A DNA stretch of 64,000 bases from Salibacterium aidingense DSM 18341. GTDB taxonomy: Bacteria; Bacillota; Bacilli; Bacillales; Marinococcaceae. The notes beneath the pieces are model-generated. The model ran no database searches and had not been told where the DNA came from. It saw nothing but the letters and a program-made list of their open reading frames with translations. Numbering within the stretch: the stretch's first letter is position 1; the number at the start of each line of letters is the position of its first letter. Positions 26,468 through 37,106 of this stretch are shown here, one piece after another. The DNA lies in contig NZ_AUCI01000002.1 in the NCBI RefSeq assembly GCF_000429685.1, positions 281,817-345,816 on the forward strand, given 5' to 3'. The translations under genes and the position numbers were made by a program.

Positions 26468-28402
26468 ATGCGCGTATCGTTCGTTACCGTTAGAAAAAGG
26501 CTGTTTTTTGTGCTGGCAGTTGGAGCTGTGGCTATTGTGGTGCTTCTGCTCCGCCTCGGATTTGTTCAATTTTCGATGGGGGACTGGCTGTCTGAATTAG
26601 CGAGAGATTCATGGAGCAGGGATGTTCCATTTGAAGCAGAACGCGGAGAAATTTTGGACAGAAATGGCGAAGTACTGGCCACCAATGTCAGTGCTCCATC
26701 TGTGATTGCAGCACCCCGGCAGATTGAAGACCCGGAGCAGTCTGCAGAACAATTGGCAGATGTGCTTGGTGCCGGGGAAGACAAAGTATATGAATGGCTA
26801 ACAAAAAACCAATCTCTGGTTCGTCTGTCTCCGGAGGGACGTAAAATAAGTAAAGAAAAAGCAAAAGAAGTAAGGGATTTGGAGATTGAGGGCATTTATA
26901 TCGCAGAAGACAATAAACGCCATTATCCAAAGGGAAAATACCTTTCTCATGTGCTTGGATTTGCAGGAATTGATAATCAGGGGTTAACCGGTCTCGAACA
27001 ATACTATGATGACAAATTAAAAGGAGAAGCCGGAAGAGTTTCTTTTTTCTCCGATGCTAAAGGAAGAAAATTGGAAGGAATGGCCGATGAATATGAAGAA
27101 CCGACCCCCGGCGAGGATTTAAGTTTGACGATCGATGCGAAAGTGCAGACTATTATTGAACGGGAATTGGATATTGCAGAGGCCACCTATAATCCAGACG
27201 GGGCACTGGCTATTGCAATGGACCCGGATTCCGGGGAGATTCTTGGAATGAGCAGCCGGCCGGATTTTCATCCGGAAGAGTTTAGAGATATTCCGGCAGA
27301 AGTCTACAACCAGAATAAACCAGTATGGTCTCAGTATGAACCGGGGTCGACTTTCAAAATTATCACGTTGGCTGCAGCGCTTGAAGAAGGAAAAGTGGAC
27401 CTGGAAAATGACCATTTTAACGATCCGGGGTATATCGAAGTAAGCGGCACGAAATTACACTGCTGGAAAAAAGGCGGCCACGGAGAACAGACATTTCTGG
27501 AAGTTGTTCAAAACTCCTGTAACCCCGGTTTTGTTGCATTAGGAGAAAGACTGGGGAAAGATACTTTGTTCGATTACATTGAAAACTTTGGGTTTGGTAA
27601 AAAAACAGGGATCGACCTTCAGGGGGAAGGAACCGGTATTTTATTTGACAGAGAAAATGTAGGACCGTTGGAATTGGCTACAACTGCATTTGGACAGGGT
27701 GTCTCTGTCACTCCTCTTCAGCAGGTGACAGCTGTGGCTGCTGCAGTAAATGGCGGATATTTATATGAGCCCTATCTAGCGAAGGAATGGCTGGAAGCTG
27801 ATAGTGGGACGGTGATCGAAGCAAACACCCCTACCATGAGGCAGCAAGTGATATCAGAAGAAACATCGGACGAAGTGCGGAATGCTCTGGAACATGTGGT
27901 GGCCAAAGGAACGGGGCGCGGGGCTTTTGTCGACGGCTACCGCATTGGCGGGAAGACGGGAACGGCGCAAAAAGCGGTAGATGGCAAGTATTTAGAAAAT
28001 AATCATATCGTATCGTTTATCGGCTTTGCCCCTGCTAATGACCCGGAAATCGTCGTATACACCGCGATAGATAATCCAAAAGATACACTGCAGTTTGGGG
28101 GAATCGTTGCTGCTCCCATTGTCGGAAACATTATTTCCGACAGCTTGTCCGTCATGGGAGTAGAAAAACAGCAGGATCAACTGGAAAAAGAACGGAACTG
28201 GGATGACGAAGTGCTGGTGGAAACACCTGACGTTACCGGGAAAAGCCTGAAAGAGTTACATGAAGCCTACTATCCTTTTCAAATTGAAAAGGAAGGAGAA
28301 GGGAATGTGGTCATCGCTCAGTCCCCGAAAGCAGGAGAAAAAATAAGAGAAGGGGGAACAATCAGGCTTTATCTGGATGACAAATCGAATTCTTCCGATT
28401 AA
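26468..28402 (+). CDS. spoVD: Sporulation-specific PBP SpoVD
   Basis: The 644-residue class B PBP is paralogous to its neighbour PbpB. Motifs are STFK (about 292), SCN (about 350) and KTGT (about 495), with one C-terminal PASTA domain (about 582-640). It cross-links spore cortex peptidoglycan in partnership with SpoVE, encoded five genes downstream. The single PASTA domain and the SCN motif separate it from PbpB. GGTGGTGG upstream of the ATG. Confidence 0.93.
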   Translation: MRVSFVTVRKRLFFVLAVGAVAIVVLLLRLGFVQFSMGDWLSELARDSWSRDVPFEAERGEILDRNGEVLATNVSAPSVIAAPRQIEDPEQSAEQLADVLGAGEDKVYEWLTKNQSLVRLSPEGRKISKEKAKEVRDLEIEGIYIAEDNKRHYPKGKYLSHVLGFAGIDNQGLTGLEQYYDDKLKGEAGRVSFFSDAKGRKLEGMADEYEEPTPGEDLSLTIDAKVQTIIERELDIAEATYNPDGALAIAMDPDSGEILGMSSRPDFHPEEFRDIPAEVYNQNKPVWSQYEPGSTFKIITLAAALEEGKVDLENDHFNDPGYIEVSGTKLHCWKKGGHGEQTFLEVVQNSCNPGFVALGERLGKDTLFDYIENFGFGKKTGIDLQGEGTGILFDRENVGPLELATTAFGQGVSVTPLQQVTAVAAAVNGGYLYEPYLAKEWLEADSGTVIEANTPTMRQQVISEETSDEVRNALEHVVAKGTGRGAFVDGYRIGGKTGTAQKAVDGKYLENNHIVSFIGFAPANDPEIVVYTAIDNPKDTLQFGGIVAAPIVGNIISDSLSVMGVEKQQDQLEKERNWDDEVLVETPDVTGKSLKELHEAYYPFQIEKEGEGNVVIAQSPKAGEKIREGGTIRLYLDDKSNSSD

Positions 28403-28538
28403 AATAGATAAAGTGCTCTATTCTGCCGGTGGATTTAATGTCTGCTGGCAGAATAGATGAATATAATAAGCATAACCGAACGATCAACATTCCGGAGTCG
28501 AAGATGCTTGTTTACTATCGTTTCAGGAGAGAATCAAA

Positions 28539-30023
28539 ATGAAAAATTTGCGTAATTTAACAACATATCTGCCCGTTAAAGAAATAACAACCGCAGATAA
28601 TCCTGCCATCAGTTCTCTGCATATGGACTCCCGCGAGGTGAAGACGGGGGGGCTGTTTTTTTGTATTAAAGGATATACGGTGGACGGCCACGACTATGCG
28701 GAACAGGCAGTGTCCAACGGAGCCTGCGCTGTGGTTTCGGAAACAGATCTTGGACTGAATGTCCCACAGGTGATTGTCAAAGATACAAAGCGGGCTATGG
28801 CGTTGATGGCCAGCTTGTTTTACAACCACCCCACCCGTAATTTTCGGTTGATAGGGGTGACAGGGACAAACGGGAAAACAACGGTCACTCATTTGATTGA
28901 AGAAATTCTAAAACAGAATGGGAAGAGAACAGGCCTGATTGGCACTATGTATACAAAAATAGGAGAACAAGTATCGGATACGAAAAACACTACTCCCGAG
29001 TCCCTTCTGTTACAGCAATTATTTAACAAAATGGCAGCTGCAGAGGTAAACACGTGTATTATGGAAGTGTCCTCCCATGCTCTTGATCTTGGGCGTGTAA
29101 GGGGAGCGGCGTTCAATACGGCTGTGTTTACAAATTTGAGTCCGGAACATCTGGATTATCACGGAACAATGGAAGCTTATAAATATGCCAAGAGTCTCTT
29201 GTTCTCTCAACTTGGCAATACTTATGATGGAGAAAGGCAAATGGCGGTGTTAAACGGGGATGATCCTGCGTCCGCTGATTTTGAAAGAATGACAGCAGCT
29301 CCTGTCCTTACATATGGAATTGAAAATGCCTGCGACCTCCAGGCGCAGAATATTAAAACAGCACCGGCAGGCACCGCCTTTGAAATAGTAACCCCGTGGG
29401 GAAATAAAACGGTGCAGTTAGCTCTTGTTGGACGCTTTAGTGTCTATAACGCGCTCGCCGCTGCTGCTGCTTGTTCAGCTGAAGGTATCCCATTAGAAGA
29501 TGTGGTGTCTGCTTTGGAAAAGGTGCAGGGTGTTCCCGGCAGGTTTGAACCGGTAGACAACGGTCAGCCGTTTGCCGTCATTGTCGATTATGCCCATACG
29601 CCGGACAGTCTGGAAAACGTCCTTCAGACCTTAAAAGAACTGCCGGCAGGAAATAGATATGTAGTGGTCGGATGCGGCGGGGACAGAGATCAGGCCAAAC
29701 GACCGGAGATGGCTCGTATCGCGGCAGCATATGGAGACTATGCCATATTCACCTCGGACAATCCGCGTACCGAGGATCCACAGATTATATTACAGCATAT
29801 GGCTGCAGGAGTGGAAGGACAGTCCAATGTGAAGATCATACTGGACCGGCAGCAAGCAATAGAATGGGCTGTACAAAATGCCCGGCCTGATGATGTTATT
29901 TTAATTGCGGGAAAAGGACATGAAACATATCAGGTTGTTGGAAATCAAGTATTAGATTTTGATGACCGCCTCGAAGCATCAAAAGCTATCCAAAAACAGG
30001 GTTATAGGAAAGGGGGCTGCTAA
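28539..30023 (+). CDS. murE: UDP-MurNAc-tripeptide synthetase (meso-DAP adding)
   Basis: This 494-residue Mur ligase has the ATP loop GVTGTNGKTTV (about 107-117) and the DNPRTEDP motif that selects meso-diaminopimelate over lysine. It adds mDAP to UDP-MurNAc-Ala-Glu in the cytoplasm, implying a DAP-type cell wall and demand on the aspartate pathway. The 136 bases upstream contain no gene. AGGAGAG precedes the ATG. Confidence 0.97.
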   Translation: MKNLRNLTTYLPVKEITTADNPAISSLHMDSREVKTGGLFFCIKGYTVDGHDYAEQAVSNGACAVVSETDLGLNVPQVIVKDTKRAMALMASLFYNHPTRNFRLIGVTGTNGKTTVTHLIEEILKQNGKRTGLIGTMYTKIGEQVSDTKNTTPESLLLQQLFNKMAAAEVNTCIMEVSSHALDLGRVRGAAFNTAVFTNLSPEHLDYHGTMEAYKYAKSLLFSQLGNTYDGERQMAVLNGDDPASADFERMTAAPVLTYGIENACDLQAQNIKTAPAGTAFEIVTPWGNKTVQLALVGRFSVYNALAAAAACSAEGIPLEDVVSALEKVQGVPGRFEPVDNGQPFAVIVDYAHTPDSLENVLQTLKELPAGNRYVVVGCGGDRDQAKRPEMARIAAAYGDYAIFTSDNPRTEDPQIILQHMAAGVEGQSNVKIILDRQQAIEWAVQNARPDDVILIAGKGHETYQVVGNQVLDFDDRLEASKAIQKQGYRKGGC

Positions 30024-30026
30024 GGG

Positions 30027-30998
30027 ATGGTTTCGATAATTATTGCTGCATTAATTGCAGCATTTGTACTCACGGTTTTACTTTCACCGATTATTATTCC
30101 GCTACTGAAACGGTTGAAATTCGGCCAGAGTATAAGAGTAGAAGGGCCGCAGTCCCATATGAAAAAGGGAGGCACTCCTACAATGGGAGGGATCATGATA
30201 CTCCTCTCAATTCTCTTCACCACAGCCGTTATGCAGGGGTTTTTTATGTCCTGGACGACCGAAGCCTTTCTGCTTTTATTGGTAACAATAGGATTTGGCA
30301 TTGTCGGCTTCTTAGATGATTATATAAAAATAACAAAAAAAAGGAACCTCGGCCTGACTTCCAAACAGAAACTGGCCGGTCAATTTCTGATTGCCATTGT
30401 ATTTTTTCTTGTTTTAAACAATCAGGGGTTCAGTACAGCTGTTGCGGTGCCGGGAACAAACTGGTCTGTTGATTTTGGCTGGTTCTACTTGATTTTAGTG
30501 TTGATTATGCTTGTAGGATCCTCCAATGCCGTGAATTTAACAGACGGTCTCGATGGACTGCTTGCCGGGACGGGGGCAGTCGCCTTCGGGGCCTTTACAG
30601 TGCTCGCCTGGAACAGCGGCATGGAAGAGGCTGCTGTATTTTCAGCTACGATTGCAGGTTCTGTTCTTGGATTTTTGGTGTTTAATGCCCATCCCGCAAA
30701 AGTTTTCATGGGGGATACCGGCTCCCTTGCCCTCGGAGGCGGGCTGGCTGCATTGGCCGTTATCACAAAGCTTGAGCTGATTTTAATTATAGTGGGAGCC
30801 GTGTTTGTTACGGAAACATTGTCCGTGATTCTGCAGGTTTTATCATTTAAGCTGAGAGGGAGAAGAATATTTAAAATGAGCCCGCTTCACCACCATTTTG
30901 AACTGTCAGGCTGGTCCGAATGGCGTGTGGTTGTAACTTTCTGGGCTGCGGCAGCTGCTTGTGCTGTCGTCGGTATTTATATTGAGGTGTGGATATGA
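30027..30998 (+). CDS. mraY: Phospho-MurNAc-pentapeptide transferase MraY
   Basis: The 323-residue membrane enzyme has about ten helices and the catalytic segments [17 protein letters not shown] and [12 protein letters not shown], with the C-terminal SPLHHHFE. It attaches phospho-MurNAc-pentapeptide to undecaprenyl phosphate to make lipid I. It starts three bases after murE. Confidence 0.97.
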   Translation: MVSIIIAALIAAFVLTVLLSPIIIPLLKRLKFGQSIRVEGPQSHMKKGGTPTMGGIMILLSILFTTAVMQGFFMSWTTEAFLLLLVTIGFGIVGFLDDYIKITKKRNLGLTSKQKLAGQFLIAIVFFLVLNNQGFSTAVAVPGTNWSVDFGWFYLILVLIMLVGSSNAVNLTDGLDGLLAGTGAVAFGAFTVLAWNSGMEEAAVFSATIAGSVLGFLVFNAHPAKVFMGDTGSLALGGGLAALAVITKLELILIIVGAVFVTETLSVILQVLSFKLRGRRIFKMSPLHHHFELSGWSEWRVVVTFWAAAAACAVVGIYIEVWI

Positions 30999-32374
30999 GA
31001 GATAAACAATGGTTTAATGGAAAAAATGTACTGGTTATTGGTCTTGCCAAAAGCGGAATGGCGGCTGCTAAAGTTCTCAAAAGACTTGGAGCCAGAGTAA
31101 CAGTGAATGAAGCAAAAGACCTTAACGGGTCGCAGGAAGAAAAAGAGCTTCAAGAATTAGGTATCCGTCTCCTTTCAGGCGGTCATCCTTTGAACATAGT
31201 AGATGAAGGGGTGGATTATGTGGTGAAAAATCCAGGAATCCGCTATGACACCCCGATTGTAAAAGCGGCCGTAGACCGTAACCTACCCGTAGTAACCGAA
31301 ATCGAACTGGCCGATATTGTGTGTGAAGGGGAAATAGCTGCAATTACTGGCTCCAACGGTAAAACGACCACAACCATGCTGGTTTATGAAATGCTTCAGT
31401 CTTCCAGCGTCCCCTCTTATGTAGCTGGTAATATTGGAAAGGTAGCCTGCGAGGTAGTGGCAAACGTTCAAAGTAATGAAGTAATGGTAACCGAAGTTTC
31501 AAGCTTTCAACTAAAAGGAACCGAAACATTTCATCCTCGCACGGCTGTCCTGCTGAACATCTTTGATGCCCACCTCGATTACCACGGGAGCCGCGAGGAT
31601 TATGAACGCTCCAAGGCTAAAATTATTGCCAATATGGGACCGGAAGACACCGTTGTTTATAATGCGGAAGATCCCGTTGTAGTCGAAATGGTGGAACATT
31701 CCCGCGCTAACCTGATCCCCTTTTCGTTGAATGGGAGAACAAAGAATGGGGCTTATATAGAAAACGGGTTTTTCTGTTATCAGGGAGAACAGATTCTTCC
31801 AGTACATAAAGCCGCCCTGCCGGGAAGGCATAATCAAGAAAATATGCTCGCTGCGATGGCAGCGGCTGTCAGTCATGGAGCGGCCCTGGCTGCCGTGGAA
31901 GACGTGCTTCTGCATTTTGATGGTGTTCCGCATCGGCTGCAGTTTATAGGATCGTTTTTTAACAGAGAAGTATATAATGATTCCAAGTCGACCAATATTT
32001 TATCCACTCAAAAAGCTGTAGAGGCCTTTCAAGCCCCGGTTATTCTTCTCGCTGGAGGATTGGACCGCGGAAATTCCTTTGATGATCTGATCCCTTCTCT
32101 GAAACATGTAAAAGCAGCTGTTTTTTATGGTGAAACGAAGGGAAAACTGGGAGAAGCGGCAATGGCAGCAGGCGTATCGGAATGGACGAAAACGGAGACC
32201 CTTGAAGAAGCAGTCCGGGAAGCTTTTCAGTTTTCAGGAGAAAAAGATGTGCTGCTGCTATCTCCTGCCTGTGCCAGCTGGGACCAGTTTAAGACATTTG
32301 AAGAAAGGGGTCACCGTTTTATTCAAGCTGTAGAAAACATTCAGCTGTCTCATTTAAAAACAGACACCTCTTGA
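30995..32374 (+). CDS. murD: UDP-MurNAc-Ala:Glu ligase MurD
   Basis: The 459-residue Mur ligase has an N-terminal Rossmann domain ([15 protein letters not shown]), the ATP loop [10 protein letters not shown] and the C-terminal [19 protein letters not shown] typical of MurD. It adds D-glutamate to UDP-MurNAc-L-Ala. The ATG at 30995 overlaps the mraY stop as ATGA, with GAGGTG upstream. Confidence 0.96.
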   Translation: MRDKQWFNGKNVLVIGLAKSGMAAAKVLKRLGARVTVNEAKDLNGSQEEKELQELGIRLLSGGHPLNIVDEGVDYVVKNPGIRYDTPIVKAAVDRNLPVVTEIELADIVCEGEIAAITGSNGKTTTTMLVYEMLQSSSVPSYVAGNIGKVACEVVANVQSNEVMVTEVSSFQLKGTETFHPRTAVLLNIFDAHLDYHGSREDYERSKAKIIANMGPEDTVVYNAEDPVVVEMVEHSRANLIPFSLNGRTKNGAYIENGFFCYQGEQILPVHKAALPGRHNQENMLAAMAAAVSHGAALAAVEDVLLHFDGVPHRLQFIGSFFNREVYNDSKSTNILSTQKAVEAFQAPVILLAGGLDRGNSFDDLIPSLKHVKAAVFYGETKGKLGEAAMAAGVSEWTKTETLEEAVREAFQFSGEKDVLLLSPACASWDQFKTFEERGHRFIQAVENIQLSHLKTDTS

Positions 32375-32441
32375 TAAGCATGTTCACCTTTGTCCGGCAT
32401 ACATTGGAAGAAGAAGCTTTCCATGTAAAGAGGTGGACATT

Positions 32442-33548
32442 GTGAGAAAAGAAATACAGCCGGTAGATAAAATCCTGCTCACATCGCTTATTTGTTTACT
32501 GGTCATTGGACTATTTATGGTATATAGTGCGAGCTCTGCTTTAGGAGAATTTTCTCAAAACGATCCTTTTTATTTTTTAAAGCGGCAATTTATATTTACA
32601 ACGGCGGGTTTTGCTGCTATGGCAGCCCTTATGCGGGTAGACTATTGGTTTTGGCAGCGTTGGTCCCTGCTCGTACTGGTTTTCTGCTTTATTTTCCTGG
32701 TTTTGGTATTGATACCGGGAATCGGGATGGTACGGGGAGGAGCGAGGAGCTGGATTGGGGCAGGTGCTTTTTCGATTCAGCCTGCCGAATTTATGAAACT
32801 GGGAATGATAATTTATCTGGCCCACTATCTGGCTCGTTACCAAAAACGAATTACAGATTTTAGAAGAGGGCTGTTTCCGGCGCTCCTTAGAATCTTTGCG
32901 GCATTTGCTTTAATTATGATGCAGCCTGATTTGGGTACGGGAGCTGTCATGGCTGGCACCTGCTTCGTTTTATTATTTGTGGCAGGAGCGAGAATCAGAC
33001 ATTTCTTTGCGTTAGCTGGAGCGGGTCTGCTCGGTTTTATAGGGCTTATTGCGTCAGCTCCCTATCGAATGCAGCGAATTACTTCGTTTTTGGATCCCTG
33101 GTCTGATCCACTGGAAACGGGATTTCAGATTATACAGTCCTTGTATGCAGTTGGGCCTGGAGGACTATTTGGACTGGGCTTTGGCGACAGCAGGCAGAAA
33201 TATTATTATCTGCCGGAACCACAAACCGATTTTATCTTCGCCATTTTGGCGGAAGAAGCTGGTTTTATTGGGGCCGGGTTTGTCGTTCTTTTATTCGGAA
33301 TTTTGTTGTGGAGAGGGCTGACTGCCGCCATGACTGCGCCGGATATGTATGGGTCTCTGCTGGCCACTGGGATTTGCGGAATGATTTTTCTGCAGGTATT
33401 GATTAATATTGGAGTAGTGACAGGTCTCTTTCCTGTGACTGGTATCACGCTGCCCTTTTTAAGTTACGGGGGCTCGTCGTTAACATTGCTAATGGCCGCT
33501 GTCGGGATATTATTAAACATTACCAGACATCGGACGGATTATCATTAA
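32442..33548 (+). CDS. spoVE: SEDS peptidoglycan polymerase SpoVE
   Basis: The 368-residue protein has about ten membrane segments and SEDS signatures: MVYSASS, RGGARSWIGAGAFSIQPAEF and PFLSYGGSS. Its place between murD and murG is that of spoVE, the cortex glycan polymerase that works with SpoVD; a role in vegetative division cannot be excluded from sequence. The GTG at 32442 has AGAGGTGG six bases upstream; the GTG at 32433 lies within that site. Confidence 0.92.
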   Translation: MRKEIQPVDKILLTSLICLLVIGLFMVYSASSALGEFSQNDPFYFLKRQFIFTTAGFAAMAALMRVDYWFWQRWSLLVLVFCFIFLVLVLIPGIGMVRGGARSWIGAGAFSIQPAEFMKLGMIIYLAHYLARYQKRITDFRRGLFPALLRIFAAFALIMMQPDLGTGAVMAGTCFVLLFVAGARIRHFFALAGAGLLGFIGLIASAPYRMQRITSFLDPWSDPLETGFQIIQSLYAVGPGGLFGLGFGDSRQKYYYLPEPQTDFIFAILAEEAGFIGAGFVVLLFGILLWRGLTAAMTAPDMYGSLLATGICGMIFLQVLINIGVVTGLFPVTGITLPFLSYGGSSLTLLMAAVGILLNITRHRTDYH

Positions 33549-33569
33549 CAGGGGATAATGGAGGGTATT

Positions 33570-34688
33570 ATGAAAGTAGTAGTTACTGGAGGCGGAACAG
33601 GCGGCCACATTTATCCGGCACTGGCCTTGGTGAAGGAAATTCAGCGCCTGGAACCTGGAAGTGAGTTTATATATATCGGTACAGAAAATGGGTTGGAAAG
33701 CGATATCGTACCTCGTTCCGGTATACGGTTTGAAACGATAAACATCAGCGGCTTTCAGCGGAAGCTGACCTGGAAAAATATAAGGACGATCTGGCGGTTT
33801 TGGAGGGGAACAGCCCGAGCCAAACAAATCATGAAAGGGTTTGGCGCGGATATCGTAATCGGCACGGGAGGTTATGTTGCCGGTCCGGTAGTGTTTGCCG
33901 CTTCCAAGCTTGATATTCCATCATTGATCCATGAACAAAATAGTGTCCCGGGATTGACAAATAAATTTTTAAGCAGGTATGTAGATAAAGTAGCTGTCTC
34001 TTTTGAAGACTCGGCAGCTTATTTTCCTGCGGAAAAAGTTAGATATACCGGCAACCCAAGGGCGTCCGAAGTAACCGGGGAAAGACCGCGCAGTCCTCTT
34101 CAGGAACTCGGATTAGAAGAGAATAAGAAAACGGTGGTCGTGGTTGGAGGAAGCCGGGGAGCCCGTCCCATAAATGAGGCTTTTCTGGATTCCCTGCCGG
34201 AAGCTGCAAATAGAAACTGGCAGTATTTATATGTTACCGGTTCGGCTCATTATGATAAAGTAATAGAAGAGGTAGAACGAGCGGGGAATCCCGGGAACGT
34301 CGTTATCCACCCCTTTATTCACAATATGCCGGCAGTTTTATCTTATGCTGATCTTTTAATTTCAAGAGCCGGTGCTACGACCTTGGCTGAAATTACCGCG
34401 CTTGGACTTCCATCCATTTTAATTCCGAGCCCTTACGTCACCAATAATCATCAGGAGAAAAATGCAAAGTCGCTGAGCAGCAAAGGTGCCGCTGTAGTAC
34501 GGACGGAAAACGAATGGAATGCAGAGGTGCTCCTGCAGGATTCAGACAGGATTCTATCAGATGATGCCAAATGGCAGAAGATGCACGAAGCAGCCCTGAC
34601 CCTGGCTGCTCCCGGCGCAGCGGAAAAAATTTTCCGCTTAATGGAAGATATGATGAAACCACCCCGATTAGAAGAGGAGGGAAAATGA
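33570..34688 (+). CDS. murG: UDP-GlcNAc:lipid I transferase MurG
   Basis: The 372-residue GT-B enzyme begins MKVVVTGGGTGGHIYPALA and carries IHEQNSVPGLTNK, GGSRGARPINEAF and ISRAGATTLAEI. It adds GlcNAc to lipid I to give lipid II at the inner face of the membrane. The start at 33570 is preceded by GGAGGG; the GTG/ATG four codons upstream is not needed. Confidence 0.97.
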   Translation: MKVVVTGGGTGGHIYPALALVKEIQRLEPGSEFIYIGTENGLESDIVPRSGIRFETINISGFQRKLTWKNIRTIWRFWRGTARAKQIMKGFGADIVIGTGGYVAGPVVFAASKLDIPSLIHEQNSVPGLTNKFLSRYVDKVAVSFEDSAAYFPAEKVRYTGNPRASEVTGERPRSPLQELGLEENKKTVVVVGGSRGARPINEAFLDSLPEAANRNWQYLYVTGSAHYDKVIEEVERAGNPGNVVIHPFIHNMPAVLSYADLLISRAGATTLAEITALGLPSILIPSPYVTNNHQEKNAKSLSSKGAAVVRTENEWNAEVLLQDSDRILSDDAKWQKMHEAALTLAAPGAAEKIFRLMEDMMKPPRLEEEGK

Positions 34689-35596
34689 TGTCCAAACAAT
34701 TACTCCAAGAACTGCAGGCAGCAGAGATAGGCAGGGTCGTGGAGAACGAACCTCTATCTAAACATACTACGTGGAAAATAGGCGGGCCCGCTGACATTTT
34801 TATTGAACCCGATAGTATAAAAAGTCTTGAGAAAACCATGGCGATTATCCAACCATACCATCTTCCATGGAGAGCAATAGGCAGAGGGTCCAATTTACTG
34901 GTAGATGATGAGGGGATAGAAGGTATCGTTATTAAGCTTGGACAAAAAATGGAATATATGGAAAGAGACGGCGGCCGGATACGGGCGGGGGGAGGCTTCT
35001 CTTTCATCAAGCTTGCGACGATTTTAAGTAAGGACGGTTATTCCGGACTGGAATTTGCAGGAGGAATTCCCGGTACTGTTGGTGGTGCCGTATTTATGAA
35101 TGCGGGGGCCCACGGGTCGGATATGTCACAAATTCTGGTGAAGGCCCATGTTCTTTATCCAGATGGAAGACTGGTCTGGCTTTCCAACGAGGAGCTGGAA
35201 TTCTCCTACAGAACGTCCCGCCTCCAAAAAGAAAAAGCTATATGCGCTGAAGCTGTTATACAGCTTAAACCGGGAAATAAAGAAGAAGTTGTCCAGGAGA
35301 TGAAAAAACATAAAAATTACCGACGCGAGACCCAGCCGTGGAATTATCCGTGTGCAGGCAGTGTTTTTCGTAACCCACTTCCCAATCATGCAGGAGAATT
35401 AATAGAAAAAGCAGGGTTGAAAGGCTACCGCAATGGAGGAGCGCAAATATCAGAGCAGCACGCCAACTTCATTGTTAATATCGATCACGCAAAAGCGGCA
35501 GATGTCCTGGGAATTATTAATCATGTGAAGAATACGATTTATGACCTTTATGGGGTAACGATGAATACCGAAGTTGAAATTGTAAAAAGGAAATAA
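34685..35596 (+). CDS. murB: UDP-N-acetylenolpyruvoylglucosamine reductase MurB
   Basis: The 303-residue flavoenzyme (B. subtilis length) has KHTTWKIGGPAD, GRGSNLLV, GIPGTVGGAVFMNAGAHG and the catalytic-serine region PCAGSVFRNP. It completes UDP-MurNAc synthesis. The start overlaps the murG stop (ATGATG, with GAGGAGGG upstream); the longer frame further upstream lies inside murG. Confidence 0.95.
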   Translation: MMSKQLLQELQAAEIGRVVENEPLSKHTTWKIGGPADIFIEPDSIKSLEKTMAIIQPYHLPWRAIGRGSNLLVDDEGIEGIVIKLGQKMEYMERDGGRIRAGGGFSFIKLATILSKDGYSGLEFAGGIPGTVGGAVFMNAGAHGSDMSQILVKAHVLYPDGRLVWLSNEELEFSYRTSRLQKEKAICAEAVIQLKPGNKEEVVQEMKKHKNYRRETQPWNYPCAGSVFRNPLPNHAGELIEKAGLKGYRNGGAQISEQHANFIVNIDHAKAADVLGIINHVKNTIYDLYGVTMNTEVEIVKRK

Positions 35597-35637
35597 GACA
35601 TGATGCACCACAAGAAGGGGATTGGAGGGTAAAAAAG

Positions 35638-36426
35638 ATGGCGGATAAGAAAGTAGTAACCATGGACGACAAAATTCCAGCGATGAAGGAAAAACGCAAA
35701 AAAAGAACCAATAGACGCTTAATTATGTATCTCTCCATCTTTTTTATTCTTATTTTTCTCGTTATTTATTTCCAGTCTCCTTTAAGTCATATTAGAAATA
35801 TTCAAGTCAAAGGCACTGTTCATCTCGATTCGATGGAGGTTGCGGAAAAAACAGGTATCAAAGAAGGAGTCAGCATATGGCGTGCTGATTTATCCGAGGC
35901 AGAAGAAAAAGTGATGGATTTTGAGGAAATTGACAATGTTTCCATCAGCCGTACCTTTCCCTCCACTATACGTGTGGAGGTAACAGAATATCCACGCATG
36001 GCTTATGTCGAAAACGGTACCTCGTTTGTACCGGTATTACAAAATGGAAAAGTGCTGGAAGAAGAAACAAATCAGGAACTCCCTGCTGATGCGCCGGTAT
36101 TAAGAAGTTTTCAGGATATGGACAAGCTTCGCGCGTTTGCAGAAGAATTAAGCAAGTTGGGAGAAGGGGTATTAAACCGCATTTCTGAAGTTATATATCA
36201 GCCGACGGAAGAGGATGGGAATGCCATCCGCCTATACATGAATGATGGAATCGAAGTAGAATCGAGCATCCGGAATTTTGCCGAATATATGTCTTCTTAT
36301 CCTTCGGTGGCAAAAGAGGTGGATAAAGAGGCTGAAGGTATCCTGCATATGAAGATGAGTCCGTATTTTGAGTCAACGGCGAAAAAAACAGAAGAAGATG
36401 AGGAGGAGAATGTTGAAGAAGAATAA
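35638..36426 (+). CDS. divIB: Cell division protein DivIB (FtsQ family)
   Basis: The 262-residue bitopic protein has a basic cytoplasmic tail, one membrane segment (about 31-52), a POTRA domain (SHIRNIQVKGTVHLD onward) and a beta domain, then an acidic Glu-rich tail. It stabilises FtsL and DivIC at the septum. GGAGGG precedes the ATG. It overlaps the start of ylxW. Confidence 0.92.
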   Translation: MADKKVVTMDDKIPAMKEKRKKRTNRRLIMYLSIFFILIFLVIYFQSPLSHIRNIQVKGTVHLDSMEVAEKTGIKEGVSIWRADLSEAEEKVMDFEEIDNVSISRTFPSTIRVEVTEYPRMAYVENGTSFVPVLQNGKVLEEETNQELPADAPVLRSFQDMDKLRAFAEELSKLGEGVLNRISEVIYQPTEEDGNAIRLYMNDGIEVESSIRNFAEYMSSYPSVAKEVDKEAEGILHMKMSPYFESTAKKTEEDEEENVEEE

Positions 36427-37105
36427 CGTTCGTTGGTTAACCGGACTATTGTTTATGCTGGGATTTTTGCTTACATTAACGTACCAGACTGCCGCGGACC
36501 AGAGCAGCGAGGAGGGCAATGGGGACTACTTGGAGGAAACCCGGCTGCGGGAAACGGTGCTGGAGGAGCAGGAAAAAAATTATGAGTTGACGGAGGAATG
36601 GCGTTCCCTTCAGTCCCGTGTCAGGGAAATGGAGGAAACTCTTGCAGAAAATGAAGCCTCCTCTTTCAATCTGGTAGAAGACCTGGAAAAACTCCGCATG
36701 TTAACTGGTGAAGTTCCTGTTAAAGGGCCGGGAATTTCGGTGCGGCTGGATGATCATACGTTTGTCCCGGACGAAGGGAATCCAAATGATTATATCGTCC
36801 ATGAACGACATTTACAGCAGGTAATGGATGAATTACTGCTTGCAGGAGCAGAAGCCATTTCCATTAACGGATTTCGTATATCGAAGGATACATATATTCA
36901 GTGCATGGGCCCTGTCATTACCATAGATAACCATACTTCTTCCGCCCCTTTTGTTGTGAGGGCCATCGGGGATGCTTCCCAGCTTGAGGCTGCCCTGCAG
37001 TTAAATGGAGGAGTGAAAGACAATCTTGTGAATGATAATGTCGAAGTCCGGATTCAAAAGAAAAACCGAGTGACGATGCAGGCTGTAGGTGAGGAGAGTG
37101 AGTAA
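36410..37105 (+). CDS. ylxW: DUF881 protein YlxW
   Basis: The 231-residue protein has an N-terminal signal anchor, a coiled coil (about 40-90) and a DUF881 domain containing GPGISVRLDD and AEAISINGFRIS. Function is unknown; a paralogue, ylxX, follows directly. The ATG at 36410 has GAGGAGG upstream and overlaps the divIB end by 17 bases. Confidence 0.87.
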   Translation: MLKKNNVRWLTGLLFMLGFLLTLTYQTAADQSSEEGNGDYLEETRLRETVLEEQEKNYELTEEWRSLQSRVREMEETLAENEASSFNLVEDLEKLRMLTGEVPVKGPGISVRLDDHTFVPDEGNPNDYIVHERHLQQVMDELLLAGAEAISINGFRISKDTYIQCMGPVITIDNHTSSAPFVVRAIGDASQLEAALQLNGGVKDNLVNDNVEVRIQKKNRVTMQAVGEESE

Positions 37106-37106
37106 C